From NCBI GenBank assembly GCA_964621165.1, contig CAZULC010000001.1, forward strand, positions 286,500 through 350,499: DNA of 64,000 nucleotides. Direction: 5' to 3'. The stretch comes from UMGS1696 sp964621165. Lineage in GTDB: Bacteria > Bacillota > Clostridia > Oscillospirales > CAG-272. A program made the translations under genes and the position numbers. The first letter of the stretch is position 1, and each line of letters opens with the position of its first letter. The notes beneath the pieces are model-generated. The model made no database searches. It was given only the letters and a program-made list of their open reading frames with translations, and was not told where the DNA came from. Shown here piece after piece: positions 51,179 to 59,995 of this stretch.

Positions 51179-52373
51179 GACTTTGTGATTCAATGAATTT
51201 GAGTAAATTTTCACGCTCGTTTTCAAGCTCATTTTTTATTACTTTTACAAAAATTTGGTCAAGCAGCTCACCGATTTGTACGCCGGAGAAGCCAAAGACC
51301 GCGGCATCCTTTCCGGTTATCGTCAAATCAGACAGTTTTCGCGGAAGATCATTGTCAATTATGCTGTATGCAAGAAATACAATTTTATCTTGTTCGGCTT
51401 GGCTGATTTCACCAATCGCCAGCTGAAATTCGGCAAGCTCAACCGGGAATCGGTCGTAAGTCTTAGATATCAACAAACGCACATCAGACTCGTCCTCGAG
51501 CTTTGTATGCTTGTGATTCAAGAGATTCAGAACCGCCAGCTTTTCCGCACGCGACGGCTTCAGGGAATTCAAAAATTCGATAGCTTTTTCGAAATCAAGC
51601 TGATTTAGCAAAACCGCATAACGAACGGCCGCAGAACTGTACGAATTGCTGATTTTAACGGCGGAATCAACAATAATTTCATTGGATAGTTGTTGAAATA
51701 CACAGGACAAAACGTCGGGGAAATCGGTGAGAATCCGGCCGCAGCCTTTGCCGAGAAGCATTTTTGTAAACTCGACATGTATTCGCTCCCGTGAAATGTT
51801 GTTAAGCAGAAACTTCATCCGGTGGATGGAATCCTGACAACTGTCGTCGATGGAGAAGTCCAAAACTGACGCAAAACGAAGCGCACGCAAAATCCGCAGT
51901 CCGTCCTCGGAAAAACGCTTGTCAGGAGAGCCAACACAGCGGATGATTTTTTTTACAAGGTCGTCTTGTCCGCCGAAAAGATCCACGATTTTGCAATTTG
52001 CGTAAGCCATCGCGTTGATTGTGAAGTCGCGGCGGCATAAATCCTTGACGAGATCGTCAGTGAATGTGACCTCGGCTGGGTGGCGGTTGTCGGTGTAAAC
52101 CCCGTCGATTCGGTAGGTCGTGACCTCGATGTTCATTCCATCCTTGACAATTGTAATCGTGCCGTGCTTGAGTCCGGTCTCTACAACCCGTGAATCCGAA
52201 AAAACATCGAGCATTTCGGCAGGCTTTGCGTTTGTCGTAACGTCGTAGTCAGATGGAATTTTGCCCATGAGGTGATCACGGACGCATCCGCCGACAGCGT
52301 AACCGGAGTAACCGCAGGAATTCAGTCGGTCGATGACAAACTGAACCTGTTTTGGAAGATTAAAAACTGCCAT
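51156..52373 (-). CDS. cca: CCA tRNA nucleotidyltransferase
   Basis: 405 residues of the class II nucleotidyltransferase family. GGCVRDHLMG near 28, then SDYDVTTNA with the two catalytic Asp, RRDFTINAMAY near 110 and GSPDKRFSEDGLRILRALRFA near 150. It adds or repairs the 3' CCA of tRNA with CTP and ATP. The C-terminal half is a helical tRNA-binding region without a full HD phosphohydrolase motif that I can see. It is downstream of nth on the same strand, with a 66-nt gap. A poly(A) polymerase role is the alternative. Confidence 0.9.
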   Translation of the reverse strand: MAVFNLPKQVQFVIDRLNSCGYSGYAVGGCVRDHLMGKIPSDYDVTTNAKPAEMLDVFSDSRVVETGLKHGTITIVKDGMNIEVTTYRIDGVYTDNRHPAEVTFTDDLVKDLCRRDFTINAMAYANCKIVDLFGGQDDLVKKIIRCVGSPDKRFSEDGLRILRALRFASVLDFSIDDSCQDSIHRMKFLLNNISRERIHVEFTKMLLGKGCGRILTDFPDVLSCVFQQLSNEIIVDSAVKISNSYSSAAVRYAVLLNQLDFEKAIEFLNSLKPSRAEKLAVLNLLNHKHTKLEDESDVRLLISKTYDRFPVELAEFQLAIGEISQAEQDKIVFLAYSIIDNDLPRKLSDLTITGKDAAVFGFSGVQIGELLDQIFVKVIKNELENERENLLKFIESQSHDKINKK

Positions 52374-52439
52374 AAGTGTATAAACCTAAGAGTTAAAAAA
52401 TTATGTAAAGTTGTGCAAAAAGGCGAAAAATGTGAACAA

Positions 52440-53075
52440 TCACACAATGGTCTTATAATGCGCACACTCGCTCGAAAGAGGACAATTACCGCAGGCGGGA
52501 TTTCGAGCACGACAAATGTCACGTCCAAAATCCACAATTCGGTGGCAGTAGTCCGTCTGTTCCTCGAGCGGGATGACTTGGCAGAGGATTTTTTCTGCCT
52601 TTGTCGCGTCCTTCACTGACTCGCTGTAGAAACCAAGACGGCCGTTGATTCGGATGCAGTGGGTGTCCGCAACGATTCCAGGAACCCCAAACACGTCGCC
52701 GAGGATCAGATTTGCAATTTTCCGCCCAACACCAGGGAGTCGAAGCAGTTCTTCCATTGACTGCGGGACCTGTCCGCCAAAGTCGGAAACCAGCATCTTA
52801 GACATTTTGACAATGCTGTCAGCTTTCGTGTGATACAATCCGCAGGGACGTATGAACTGCTCTACCTCCGTAATATCGGCGTTGGCGACGGATTGGCAGT
52901 CGGGGAAACGCTCGAAAAACGGACCACAGACAATGTTGACCCGTTCGTCGGTGCATTGGGCCGAAAGACGCGCCGCCACAAGCAGCTTCCAAGGGTTGCC
53001 GCCGTACTGGAGGGTGCATTGAGCCTGCGGGTATAACTGTTTCAGTGTGTTGATGATAAAGTCGGTGTTTGGCAA
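52440..53075 (-). CDS. nth: Endonuclease III
   Basis: 211 residues. A DNA glycosylase/AP lyase that removes oxidised pyrimidines. The helix-hairpin-helix LPGVGRKIAN near 113-122 contains the catalytic Lys, VADTHCIRI near 135 the Asp, and the C-terminal CRARNPACGNCPLSSEC gives C-x6-C-x2-C-x5-C for the 4Fe-4S cluster. The start is TTG 53075, with GAGAGG about 10 nt upstream. It follows PBP2 by a 93-nt gap on the same strand and is upstream of cca. Confidence 0.95.
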   Translation of the reverse strand: MPNTDFIINTLKQLYPQAQCTLQYGGNPWKLLVAARLSAQCTDERVNIVCGPFFERFPDCQSVANADITEVEQFIRPCGLYHTKADSIVKMSKMLVSDFGGQVPQSMEELLRLPGVGRKIANLILGDVFGVPGIVADTHCIRINGRLGFYSESVKDATKAEKILCQVIPLEEQTDYCHRIVDFGRDICRARNPACGNCPLSSECAHYKTIV

Positions 53076-53168
53076 AATGCTTTACCTCTCGCAAAAAAAT
53101 GTAGCTAGAATTGAGTTAAAAATGTGCTTGTATACAAAAATCAATCGAAAAAGTAAAAATTAATCCGT

Positions 53169-55355
53169 TTATTCATTAATATTATCGTCGTCTTCCGAAG
53201 GTGTGATTTCGTCGGATGTTTCGTCAGTTTCCTCATCCTCGTCCTCGACGACCGGCGCCCATTTGCCGATTTTGAAGTAGTAATCGAAGACATCGCGGAC
53301 GGAATAACCCGTTTCGGTGCCGCCGGACGCCTGTTCAATGACGCAGGTAACCACAATTTCCGGATTGTCGAAGGGTGCAAAGGCCGTCATGATGCCGTTG
53401 TCCGATTTGTCGGCATTGACCTGAGCCGTTCCCGTTTTGCCGCCGACGGAAATTTCGTAGCCGCTGAAGACTGACGCCGCGGAACCGTTGTCCATAACTC
53501 CCTTCATGCCTTCTTTGACTGTGGACAAAATATCATCAGAAATTACAAAACTGTCGAGAATTTCCGGTTCTTTTTCGTAATCTATGCTGCCGTCAGCGAA
53601 GTTTTTGACGTATTTGAGAAGATGACATGAACGCCTTGTGCCGCTGTTCAGAATCGTTGAAATATACGAGCTGATTTGGAGCGGCGTAAACAGGTTGTCC
53701 GACTGACCGATTGCCGCCTGCAGAGTATCGCCGGGACTCCATTGGCTGAGTCCGTTGTCGTTGCGGTAGTCCGGTCCCGCCAAAATACCAGTGGCTTCGG
53801 ATAATTCTACGCCTGTGGGAAGACCGAGTCCGTAACGCAGGCAATATTCGTTCATTTTTGAAATGGTCAGCTGCCGCCCTACATCGTAGAAAAAGTAGTT
53901 ACATGACTCCTGTATCGCCTCGACTACTGTAATCGGGCCGTGAACTCTGCCGGTTGCCACGTAGAGCCAGCAGCGGGGGGTGTAGTTCGACGAAGCGTAG
54001 TACATGTAAACGCCCTGCGCGTCGATGATCGTATCTTTATCAATGATTCCCTCACTGAGTGCCGCCACCGCGACCCCGACCTTGAACGTGGAACCCGGGG
54101 CGTACAGTCCACTCAGCGCACGGTTCAGATATGGCTGATTTTCGTCGTTGGAAAGAGTTTGGAAGTCCGCTGAAAAAGTGGACAAATCGTAGGTGGGATA
54201 TGAAGCAATTGCCAAGATTTCGTTGGTGCTGACATCCAAAACCGTCAATGCACCAGCAGAAGCGTCCTCGCCGGTGAGTGGTTCTGTAGCTTCTTCACGA
54301 ATTTTGAAAATATTTTCAGCGAGCGCATTTTCCGCCACAACCTGCATGTCTATGTCGATTGTCAGCCATACGTCACGCCCTGCCACCGGTTCCTGTTTGA
54401 CCGAAGTAGAGATGATGTTGCCGTACTTGTCCTCGACAATTTCAAGCAGACCGTCCTGCCCGTGCAGGTAATCCTCAAATGCCGCTTCAACCCCGTCGAT
54501 TCCCACGATTGCGTCGTAAGAATAACCTTTTTCGGTGTAATAATCAATGTAATTTTTGTCTATTTTGCCAACACGGCCCAAAATGTGCGACGCGTAACCG
54601 GAGTAGAGATACTCGCGGGATGCGCTGACTGTGATATTGTAGCCGCGCGTGTACTTTTCCTCAACTGACGTCAGGTAGTCAAGGCCGATGTCCTCGGCGA
54701 AAACGTACGGTTGAACCGAAGAATGATCGGTGATGGTCATGTCAAGCCGGCGTTCAAACAGCATTGCCGCGGTATCGTAAGGATAAAGGTAATATGTGTT
54801 GTACTCTTCGGACTCTTCGTCGTACTCGGTTTCGGTGATTCCGTAGTAATCGAGGAGTTTTTCCGCGGCTTCTTCGGCGGTGTAGCCCTCTTCGAGACCG
54901 AGTTCCGTTATCAGCTTGTCGAGCCGCCGCCCCTTTGACGTGTCGAAAATTCCGTCAGCGAAGGCAAAGTCAATTCCGCCGCTCCTCAGCGTGAGAATCA
55001 TGGCTTCGTTTGTTTTGGTGAGTTTGTCCCCGTCGCCGTTTGAGTTCGCGAGGTTCGTCAGATCGAGAATCATGTCGTTGAATTCGCCATCGTCTGCCGG
55101 TTCGGAGGCATAGTCAAGCTCGAGGTTGTAGGCGTAGCTGTTCACCACAATGGGCTTGCCGTTCCGGTCGAAAATCTCGCCCCGCTGTGCCTGGATCGTG
55201 ACGTAGCGGGTGTATGTACGGGACGGGGTCGACATGGTGTAGTAGTCCTGTCCCGAGACTTGGAGGTACAAAAGCCGCCCGATAAACACGATTGTTATGG
55301 CGATGTAGATGACGGCAAGAATTGCAATGCGGGAGATAAGTGAAGTTCTTTTCAT
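53169..55355 (-). CDS. mrdA: Penicillin-binding protein 2 (class B transpeptidase)
   Basis: 728 residues from ATG 55355, chosen because MKRTSLISRIAILAVIYIAI begins the membrane anchor there; the longer frame back to 55424 adds no credible sequence. After the single helix (about 8-28) comes the dimerisation domain, then the transpeptidase domain with SxxK in PGSTFKV near 418, SxN in ESCNYFFY near 484 and KTGTAQ near 638. It cross-links peptidoglycan in elongation with RodA. The C-terminus ends in an acidic tail (about 35 residues of E and D). No rodA or mreB is adjacent. Confidence 0.93.
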   Translation of the reverse strand: MKRTSLISRIAILAVIYIAITIVFIGRLLYLQVSGQDYYTMSTPSRTYTRYVTIQAQRGEIFDRNGKPIVVNSYAYNLELDYASEPADDGEFNDMILDLTNLANSNGDGDKLTKTNEAMILTLRSGGIDFAFADGIFDTSKGRRLDKLITELGLEEGYTAEEAAEKLLDYYGITETEYDEESEEYNTYYLYPYDTAAMLFERRLDMTITDHSSVQPYVFAEDIGLDYLTSVEEKYTRGYNITVSASREYLYSGYASHILGRVGKIDKNYIDYYTEKGYSYDAIVGIDGVEAAFEDYLHGQDGLLEIVEDKYGNIISTSVKQEPVAGRDVWLTIDIDMQVVAENALAENIFKIREEATEPLTGEDASAGALTVLDVSTNEILAIASYPTYDLSTFSADFQTLSNDENQPYLNRALSGLYAPGSTFKVGVAVAALSEGIIDKDTIIDAQGVYMYYASSNYTPRCWLYVATGRVHGPITVVEAIQESCNYFFYDVGRQLTISKMNEYCLRYGLGLPTGVELSEATGILAGPDYRNDNGLSQWSPGDTLQAAIGQSDNLFTPLQISSYISTILNSGTRRSCHLLKYVKNFADGSIDYEKEPEILDSFVISDDILSTVKEGMKGVMDNGSAASVFSGYEISVGGKTGTAQVNADKSDNGIMTAFAPFDNPEIVVTCVIEQASGGTETGYSVRDVFDYYFKIGKWAPVVEDEDEETDETSDEITPSEDDDNINE

Positions 55356-55487
55356 GATTGTTGTATAATATAGTGCCGTGTGAATGTGCGAAAAATAATG
55401 AAAATTGCCGAGCTTGACGGGCAAAAGTAAAATTAAAATGAATTGAGGTTCAGGCTGGAAAATACATCAGCGCGCATTTTTTATAAA

Positions 55488-55820
55488 TCATTTGTGAATC
55501 AGGCACGGACCGTGTGCCTTCTTTGCGACTTTGACTTCCAGTTTCTGACGTTTCTTCCTCTTTTTGGCACAGCAGATGAGGACCGCTGCGGAACATAGCA
55601 CAATCACTGACACGCACCAGTTCACGTCGAAGTCCGCGGTCATTTTGCAGACAGGCTTGTCCGGCGCGGATTTTTTGTAGTAAACGTCATTTACGGTAAT
55701 TCTTTTGTGAACCATAAGCGGGTCGGCTTCTTTCGCGGCTTTGCTGACTTTTTCGCAGATTCTGCCCGCTTCCTTTGAGACTGACTTCATGCCGTGCTTT
55801 ATTTCTTGTACATTTTTCAT
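55488..55820 (-). CDS. Small membrane protein of unknown function
   Basis: 110 residues. A helical N-terminal half of about 50 residues (KSVSKEAGRICEKVSKAAKEAD) leads to a single hydrophobic helix near 70-87 (WCVSVIVLCSAAVLICCA) and a basic tail (KKRKKRQKLEVKVAKKAHG). The basic tail on one side of the helix suggests a cytoplasmic C-terminus. No family recognised. Same strand as PBP2, but the 132-nt gap shows no obvious promoter. Confidence 0.5.
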   Translation of the reverse strand: MKNVQEIKHGMKSVSKEAGRICEKVSKAAKEADPLMVHKRITVNDVYYKKSAPDKPVCKMTADFDVNWCVSVIVLCSAAVLICCAKKRKKRQKLEVKVAKKAHGPCLIHK

Positions 55821-56000
55821 AATTTACAGCTTTTCCTTTTGTATAAATTTCTGAAAAAGCATAAACGAAGATGTGATACATTTATTATATCAAATTCCGC
55901 GGATTTTATCAACACATATCAAAAAAATACTTGCGCAAAGATGGAAAAATTCGCAGAAATCCGCTATTATATAATAAGGAAGAAAAATTTCGGAGGCTTA

Positions 56001-56557
56001 AATGGGAATTCTGGTATGCGGACTCAACGGCTCGGGAAAGACGGCTTTTGGCAAAGCTCTGGCGGAAAAGCTGAACTGCCGCTTTATTGACAGGGAAGAA
56101 CTGTATTTCACGGACGACGATTACTCAAAGTCACGCACGGATGAAGAGGCACAGGCCATCCCTCGCAATTGATTGAAAAATCCGGCGGAAGTCGGGCTGA
56201 CCTCGGTTCGTGCGGATTTTTGCGAAGAAAAGCGATATTTTACCATTGTGATTCTCGTGCAGACCGGACGTGAGGAAAGACTGGCGAGGATCCGGACTCG
56301 ATCGCTTGAAAAATTCGGCGAAAAACTTTGTGAAAACCGAAAAATACAAAAGTCCGAGGCGGATTCTATCGTATGGTCAAGGGTCGGGATGAGGATTACT
56401 TCACCTCCCACCTCAGCCAGATGATTGATAAAGGACGGCTTGACTGTCCAGTAGTGCAATCGACGGCGGCGGAAGTCGGGCTGACATTTGTCAAGCGGTG
56501 CAGTCGAATGTGAAACTTGTGCTTCGGCGGATGAAGGAGATCGGGACGGCCGAATAA
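56001..56557 (+). pseudogene. Broken P-loop kinase-like gene
   Basis: From ATG 56001 the frame reads MGILVCGLNGSGKTAFGKAL, a clear Walker A (GLNGSGKT), then IDREELYFTDDDY, and stops at 56172 (PRN-stop). The rest of such a kinase is readable in other frames: VQTGREERLARIR, then MVKGRDEDYFTSHLSQMIDKG and VKLVLRRMKEIGTAE ending at 56557. At least two frameshifts and a stop interrupt it. GCGGAAGTCGGGCTGAC occurs twice inside (about 56191 and 56470), which may mark a small rearrangement. The original was probably a nucleoside or shikimate-type kinase-like ATPase. Confidence 0.7.
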
Positions 56558-56609
56558 CGAAAAAGTACGCGTTTCTGCGTACCTCTTGTCTGCATGGTAA
56601 ACAAATAAA

Positions 56610-56858
56610 TTACTGTTTTTCTTCGCCTTCTTCGTCTTCGTCCTCGGAGTAGGTGGGTTCGCAGTCGTCGCTGTCACGGTCGTCAAAACAGCCGCATTCG
56701 TCATAGTCGTCGCACTCGCCGTCACATTCAAACGTAACCTTGAAGTACTTCTTGAACACAGTATAAACTACAGCGGCAAGGGCTGTGATGCTCACTACTG
56801 CGCCAACTATCACAAAAATCAGCTTTAAAATGTCGCCGGTGGTTCTTTCTCTTCTCAT
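56610..56858 (-). CDS. Small membrane protein with acidic Cys-rich tail
   Basis: 82 residues. A short basic start (MRRERTTGD), one transmembrane helix near 12-35 (LIFVIVGAVVSITALAAVVY), then a tail dominated by Asp, Glu and Cys (ECDGECDDYDECGCFDD). Positive-inside rule puts the start in the cytoplasm and the acidic tail outside, where Cys and Asp could bind metal. Similar short proteins occur in many gut Clostridia without known function. Confidence 0.55.
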   Translation of the reverse strand: MRRERTTGDILKLIFVIVGAVVSITALAAVVYTVFKKYFKVTFECDGECDDYDECGCFDDRDSDDCEPTYSEDEDEEGEEKQ

Positions 56859-57049
56859 ATTTTTCTTGTCCTTTCTGGTGCAAAATATAGAACTCGGATT
56901 TCTTACCTAGATAGTATACCACAAAAAAACGAAAATTCAATAGTCATTTCGTGAAAATTTCATTAACCGCGTGATTTCACTATGTCGAAAAGCCGCGTTC
57001 TTCCCGCTGTAGAATGATTGTAACATTTTTGTGAACGATTTCGTCGGAT

Positions 57050-58117
57050 TCACAGGATAACCCCACCGCCTAAAACCACCGCGTCCGGGTCTGCCCCGGC
57101 TTTTTCTGAGTAAATCACGGCAAACTGACCCGGTGATGGAGCACGCTGGGGCTCGGCAAACGTTAAAAATCCACGATTTTCGTCAGTCCTCGTGAAAGTG
57201 GCTTCCGCCGGACTGTGAGCATACCGCAGTTTTGCCGATACCCGGACTTCACCGTCGAGTGCATGGGGATCCGACGGCAGATTCAGGTCCACGACATCCA
57301 CACGCCGCTTGCAGAGAGAACTTTCGGAGCCGAGTACGACCTCGTTCCTGACCGCGTCCTTAGACAACACGAAAATGTGCTCTCCAACCGATATTCCAAG
57401 TCGCTTCCGCTGACCGATGGTGTAATGCACGTGTCCTTTGTGACGGCCGAGAATTTTTCCGTTCTCGTCCACGTAATTCCCCTCGCCAGGCAGAGAAATT
57501 CCGGCTTTTTCCATAAAACTCACGTAGTCCCCGTCCGGAATGAAGCATATATCCTGGGATTCACGGCGGTTTTTCTGCGACATAAGCTGCTCTTCCTCCG
57601 CCAAAGCCCTGACTTCATTTTTTGTCAGCTCGCCTAAAGGAAAGTACGCGCGGCATAACTGTTTCTGGCTCAGCATGGACAAAACGTAGCTCTGATCCTT
57701 TTTCAAATCCCGGGCGCGCTGGATGTAAACGTAATCTCCGATTTTCTTGGTTTTCACATAATGCCCCGTCGCCACCCGGTCAAAACCATGCTCAACGGCG
57801 TAGTCCAATAGAAGCCCGAACTTTATCTCCCGGTTGCAGATGACGCAAGGGTTCGGGGTGAGTCCGTCGAGGTAGGCGCGGATGAAATATTCGATGACCG
57901 CACGCCTGAATACAGGGTAGGCGTATAGGGAAGTATGCTCAACCCCTTGGGAAAGTGCAGCGGATTTCGCGTCGGCTATGTTGTTCTCGTCTCCGGCTGA
58001 ATTTTCAGTCAGGGCAAGGGTTACGCCGAGAATATTGTCGTCAGGATTATTTTTTCTAGTAAGATACAAAGCGGTAGAGGAATCTACCCCGCCGCTCATT
58101 GCGATGATCGTGTTCAT
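57050..58117 (-). CDS. mnmA: tRNA-specific 2-thiouridylase MnmA
   Basis: 355 residues. It makes 2-thiouridine at wobble position 34 using a persulfide relay and ATP. The PP-loop SGGVDSS is at 8-14, the first catalytic Cys is in NPCVICNREIKFG near 92-95, GHYVKTK near 120, KDQSYVLS near 143, and the second Cys is in SQDICFIPDG near 194. The usual DxxC of many MnmA is CxxC here. C-terminal beta-barrel domain ends GGGVIL. The 5' gap holds family A repeats. Together with MnmG it completes mnm5s2U34, though the genes are far apart. Confidence 0.96.
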   Translation of the reverse strand: MNTIIAMSGGVDSSTALYLTRKNNPDDNILGVTLALTENSAGDENNIADAKSAALSQGVEHTSLYAYPVFRRAVIEYFIRAYLDGLTPNPCVICNREIKFGLLLDYAVEHGFDRVATGHYVKTKKIGDYVYIQRARDLKKDQSYVLSMLSQKQLCRAYFPLGELTKNEVRALAEEEQLMSQKNRRESQDICFIPDGDYVSFMEKAGISLPGEGNYVDENGKILGRHKGHVHYTIGQRKRLGISVGEHIFVLSKDAVRNEVVLGSESSLCKRRVDVVDLNLPSDPHALDGEVRVSAKLRYAHSPAEATFTRTDENRGFLTFAEPQRAPSPGQFAVIYSEKAGADPDAVVLGGGVIL

Positions 58118-58155
58118 TTGTTAATTTTGACAAGATAAATTGTAAATAAATCTGC

Positions 58156-58531
58156 ACCCCACCGCGGGAGTCAAAGAATCGTCGTCGAGGGTTAGTTCTC
58201 CTGTTTGGCGGAAGGAATGACGAGTTTGCCCGCGGGGGCTTCCCCACCGTCGAGGGATTTTTTTCTACTCAGCTTCAGAAATGACGAATTTGCCCGTGGG
58301 GCTTCCCCACCGTCGAGGGATTTTTTTCTACTCAGCTTCAGAAATGACGAATNNNNNNNNNNNNNNNNNNNNNNNNNNNNNNNNNNNNNNNNNNNNNNNN
58401 NNNNNNNNNNNNNNNNNNNNNNNNNNNNNNNNNNNNNNNNNNNNNNNNNNNNGTGGGGCTTCCCCACCGTCGAGGGATTTTTTTCTACTCAGCTTCAGAA
58501 ATGACGAGTTTGCCCGTGGGGGCTTCCCCAC
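58156..58531 (+). repeat. Family A hairpin repeat array interrupted by an assembly gap
   Basis: It starts CGCGGGAG near 58160. Hairpins: GCGGGG-GCTT-CCCCAC near 58232-58247 (one C-A mismatch), GTGGGG-CTT-CCCCAC near 58296, another after the gap near 58453, and GTGGGG-GCTT-CCCCAC at 58516-58531. The repeat unit here is about 64 bp (CCGTCGAGGGATTTTTTTC...AAATGACGA). The 100-N run falls inside, so the true copy number is unknown. Confidence 0.85.
58353..58452. other. Assembly gap of 100 N
   Basis: Exactly 100 undetermined bases, the usual placeholder for a gap of unknown size. It sits inside near-identical tandem family A units, which is where short-read assembly would fail. Confidence 0.95.
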
Positions 58532-59679
58532 TACCGACCAATGTCACATAAAGGCTTGATTTCATATCCTTGCTCGCGGACCCAGTCTATGAAGTCGCCG
58601 AGAACTGCCGCGTTCGTCGAGGATTCCGTGTGGAATAAATATACGCAGCCCGGATGAAGCCCGCCTTTCAGTTTGGCCAGTGCGTCCTCCGGTTCGAGCT
58701 GATTCTCCGTGTCGAAATCATAGTAAGCAAAAGACCACAATACAGTCCGATAGCCCATCTTGTCCGCCAGCTTGAGAACCCATTCGTTGCAGCCTCCTGA
58801 CGGTGGACGCATGAAGAGCATAGGCTGGGCATCGGGAAACTGCTCGTAGAACAAATCCTCAAGCCCCTCAAGCTCCGAGACCATTTCGTCCGCTGTCACC
58901 TGAGTCAGGTTTACGTGATTGACAGTGTGGTTGCCCACCATGTGACCCTCGTCCAGCATTCGCTTGATTATTTCCGGAGAGGACTTGACGTAGTGTCCGG
59001 TGATGAAGAATATGCCGGGGGCCTGTTTTTCTTTCAGCGTGTCAAGAATGTCGGTGGTGTAGCCGTACTCGTAACCGCAGTCGAAGGTCAGGTAGCAGAC
59101 CTTGCTTGACGTGTCGCCGCGGTAGATTCCGCCGTACTTGTCCAATAAGTCAAGTGTCGACTGATACCTGTCCCAGACATAGGTTACTTCACCGGTGGAT
59201 TCGTCGTAGTTCGTCTTGCCGAAGTACCATGAGCCTGTCAGGTCATCCCCTTGGTCGTCGAAAAGAGCGGTGGGGGTGGAGTTCATTTCACTGATGGTGC
59301 TGAGTCCGCTGTCGTCGCGCTTTGGCAGGCTGTATACATACTTGCCGTTTTCGATACTCCAGGAGATATCGTTGACTGTATCTTCGTCGTCCTTGCCGAG
59401 TGGCGGAGGTGTGTATTCGCTGTTTTCGTCGGTTTCCGAGCCGGTTTCATCGCTGACCGCCGGGTCCTGCTGTTCGACGTCGATGGAGGCGGTATTTTTT
59501 TCGGCTGAGAGGAGGCTTTTATCCCGTCCCACGCCCACGCTTTTGCTGACCTGAGCCGCTTTTCCGCCGCAGGAACTGAGCAGTACAGCCGCCAGAGAAA
59601 GGCACAGCAGCCGTGCAGTCCGTGAAGTTAGTGCAGTCCGGGATGCCCGTGAAGTTTGTTTTAAAATAACATTTTTCAT
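58531..59679 (-). CDS. Polysaccharide deacetylase, PdaA-like lipoprotein
   Basis: 382 residues from ATG 59679. The lipobox LLSSCGG puts the lipidated Cys at 37. A low-complexity Ser/Glu/Asp region leads to the NodB domain (about 200-380): TFDCGYEYGYT with the metal Asp, HTVNHVN with the His pair, RPPSGGCNEWVL and LFHTES. This order matches PdaA, which N-deacetylates muramic acid for delta-lactam in spore cortex, although a vegetative wall role is possible. The stop TAG at 58531-58533 shares its last base with the terminal family A hairpin. The promoter is at 59733-59761. Confidence 0.88.
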   Translation of the reverse strand: MKNVILKQTSRASRTALTSRTARLLCLSLAAVLLSSCGGKAAQVSKSVGVGRDKSLLSAEKNTASIDVEQQDPAVSDETGSETDENSEYTPPPLGKDDEDTVNDISWSIENGKYVYSLPKRDDSGLSTISEMNSTPTALFDDQGDDLTGSWYFGKTNYDESTGEVTYVWDRYQSTLDLLDKYGGIYRGDTSSKVCYLTFDCGYEYGYTTDILDTLKEKQAPGIFFITGHYVKSSPEIIKRMLDEGHMVGNHTVNHVNLTQVTADEMVSELEGLEDLFYEQFPDAQPMLFMRPPSGGCNEWVLKLADKMGYRTVLWSFAYYDFDTENQLEPEDALAKLKGGLHPGCVYLFHTESSTNAAVLGDFIDWVREQGYEIKPLCDIGR

Positions 59680-59732
59680 TTGTTCAGTCCATAAAATAAA
59701 CAATTTCGATAAAGCGTAAAAAACCACTTATA

Positions 59733-59761
59733 ATTGTATCACAAAAAAATGTATTTGTCAA
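59733..59761 (-). promoter_or_regulatory. Sigma-A-type promoter for the deacetylase gene
   Basis: On the minus strand TTGACA (59761-59756), a 17-nt spacer and TACAAT (59738-59733). The start would be near 59726, about 47 nt before ATG 59679. It is divergent from the plus-strand promoter at 59775-59803. Confidence 0.75.
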
Positions 59762-59774
59762 TAAGCTCCCGATA

Positions 59775-59803
59775 TTGACAAATGTAATATAACATATTAT
59801 AAT
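59775..59803 (+). promoter_or_regulatory. Consensus sigma-A promoter reading into a family A copy
   Basis: TTGACA at 59775-59780, exactly 17 nt, TATAAT at 59798-59803: a perfect consensus. The start near 59810 coincides with the edge of the family A copy at 59812-59912, so the RNA would begin with the antisense of that repeat and continue into the broken gene at 59996. Confidence 0.85.
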
Positions 59804-59811
59804 GTCGGTGG

Positions 59812-59912
59812 TGGTGAAGCCCCCACGGGGTCGGTAGCACCGACAGGCATTCACGGCATTTCTTTAGCCAAGCAGGGTAGCAATCCCACGATGACACTGC
59901 AGCTTCTGTGTG
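59812..59912 (-). repeat. Family A hairpin repeat, single copy on the minus strand
   Basis: Read on the minus strand it has GTCATCGTGGGAT, AAATGCCG and GTCGGT-GCT-ACCGAC (59844-59830), followed by a GTGGGGGCTTCACCAC half-decayed second hairpin. The GTCGGT/ACCGAC stem is compensated relative to GTCGGG/CCCGAC and GTGGGG/CCCCAC copies. 59680-59995 otherwise holds only the two promoters. Confidence 0.75.
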
Positions 59913-59995
59913 GGGTACTTTATACTAATGAAGGAAACGCACGCGTCTGCGTTTGATTTAATGAAAATACAATTCCGAAAAAGGAGGCGGCATAC

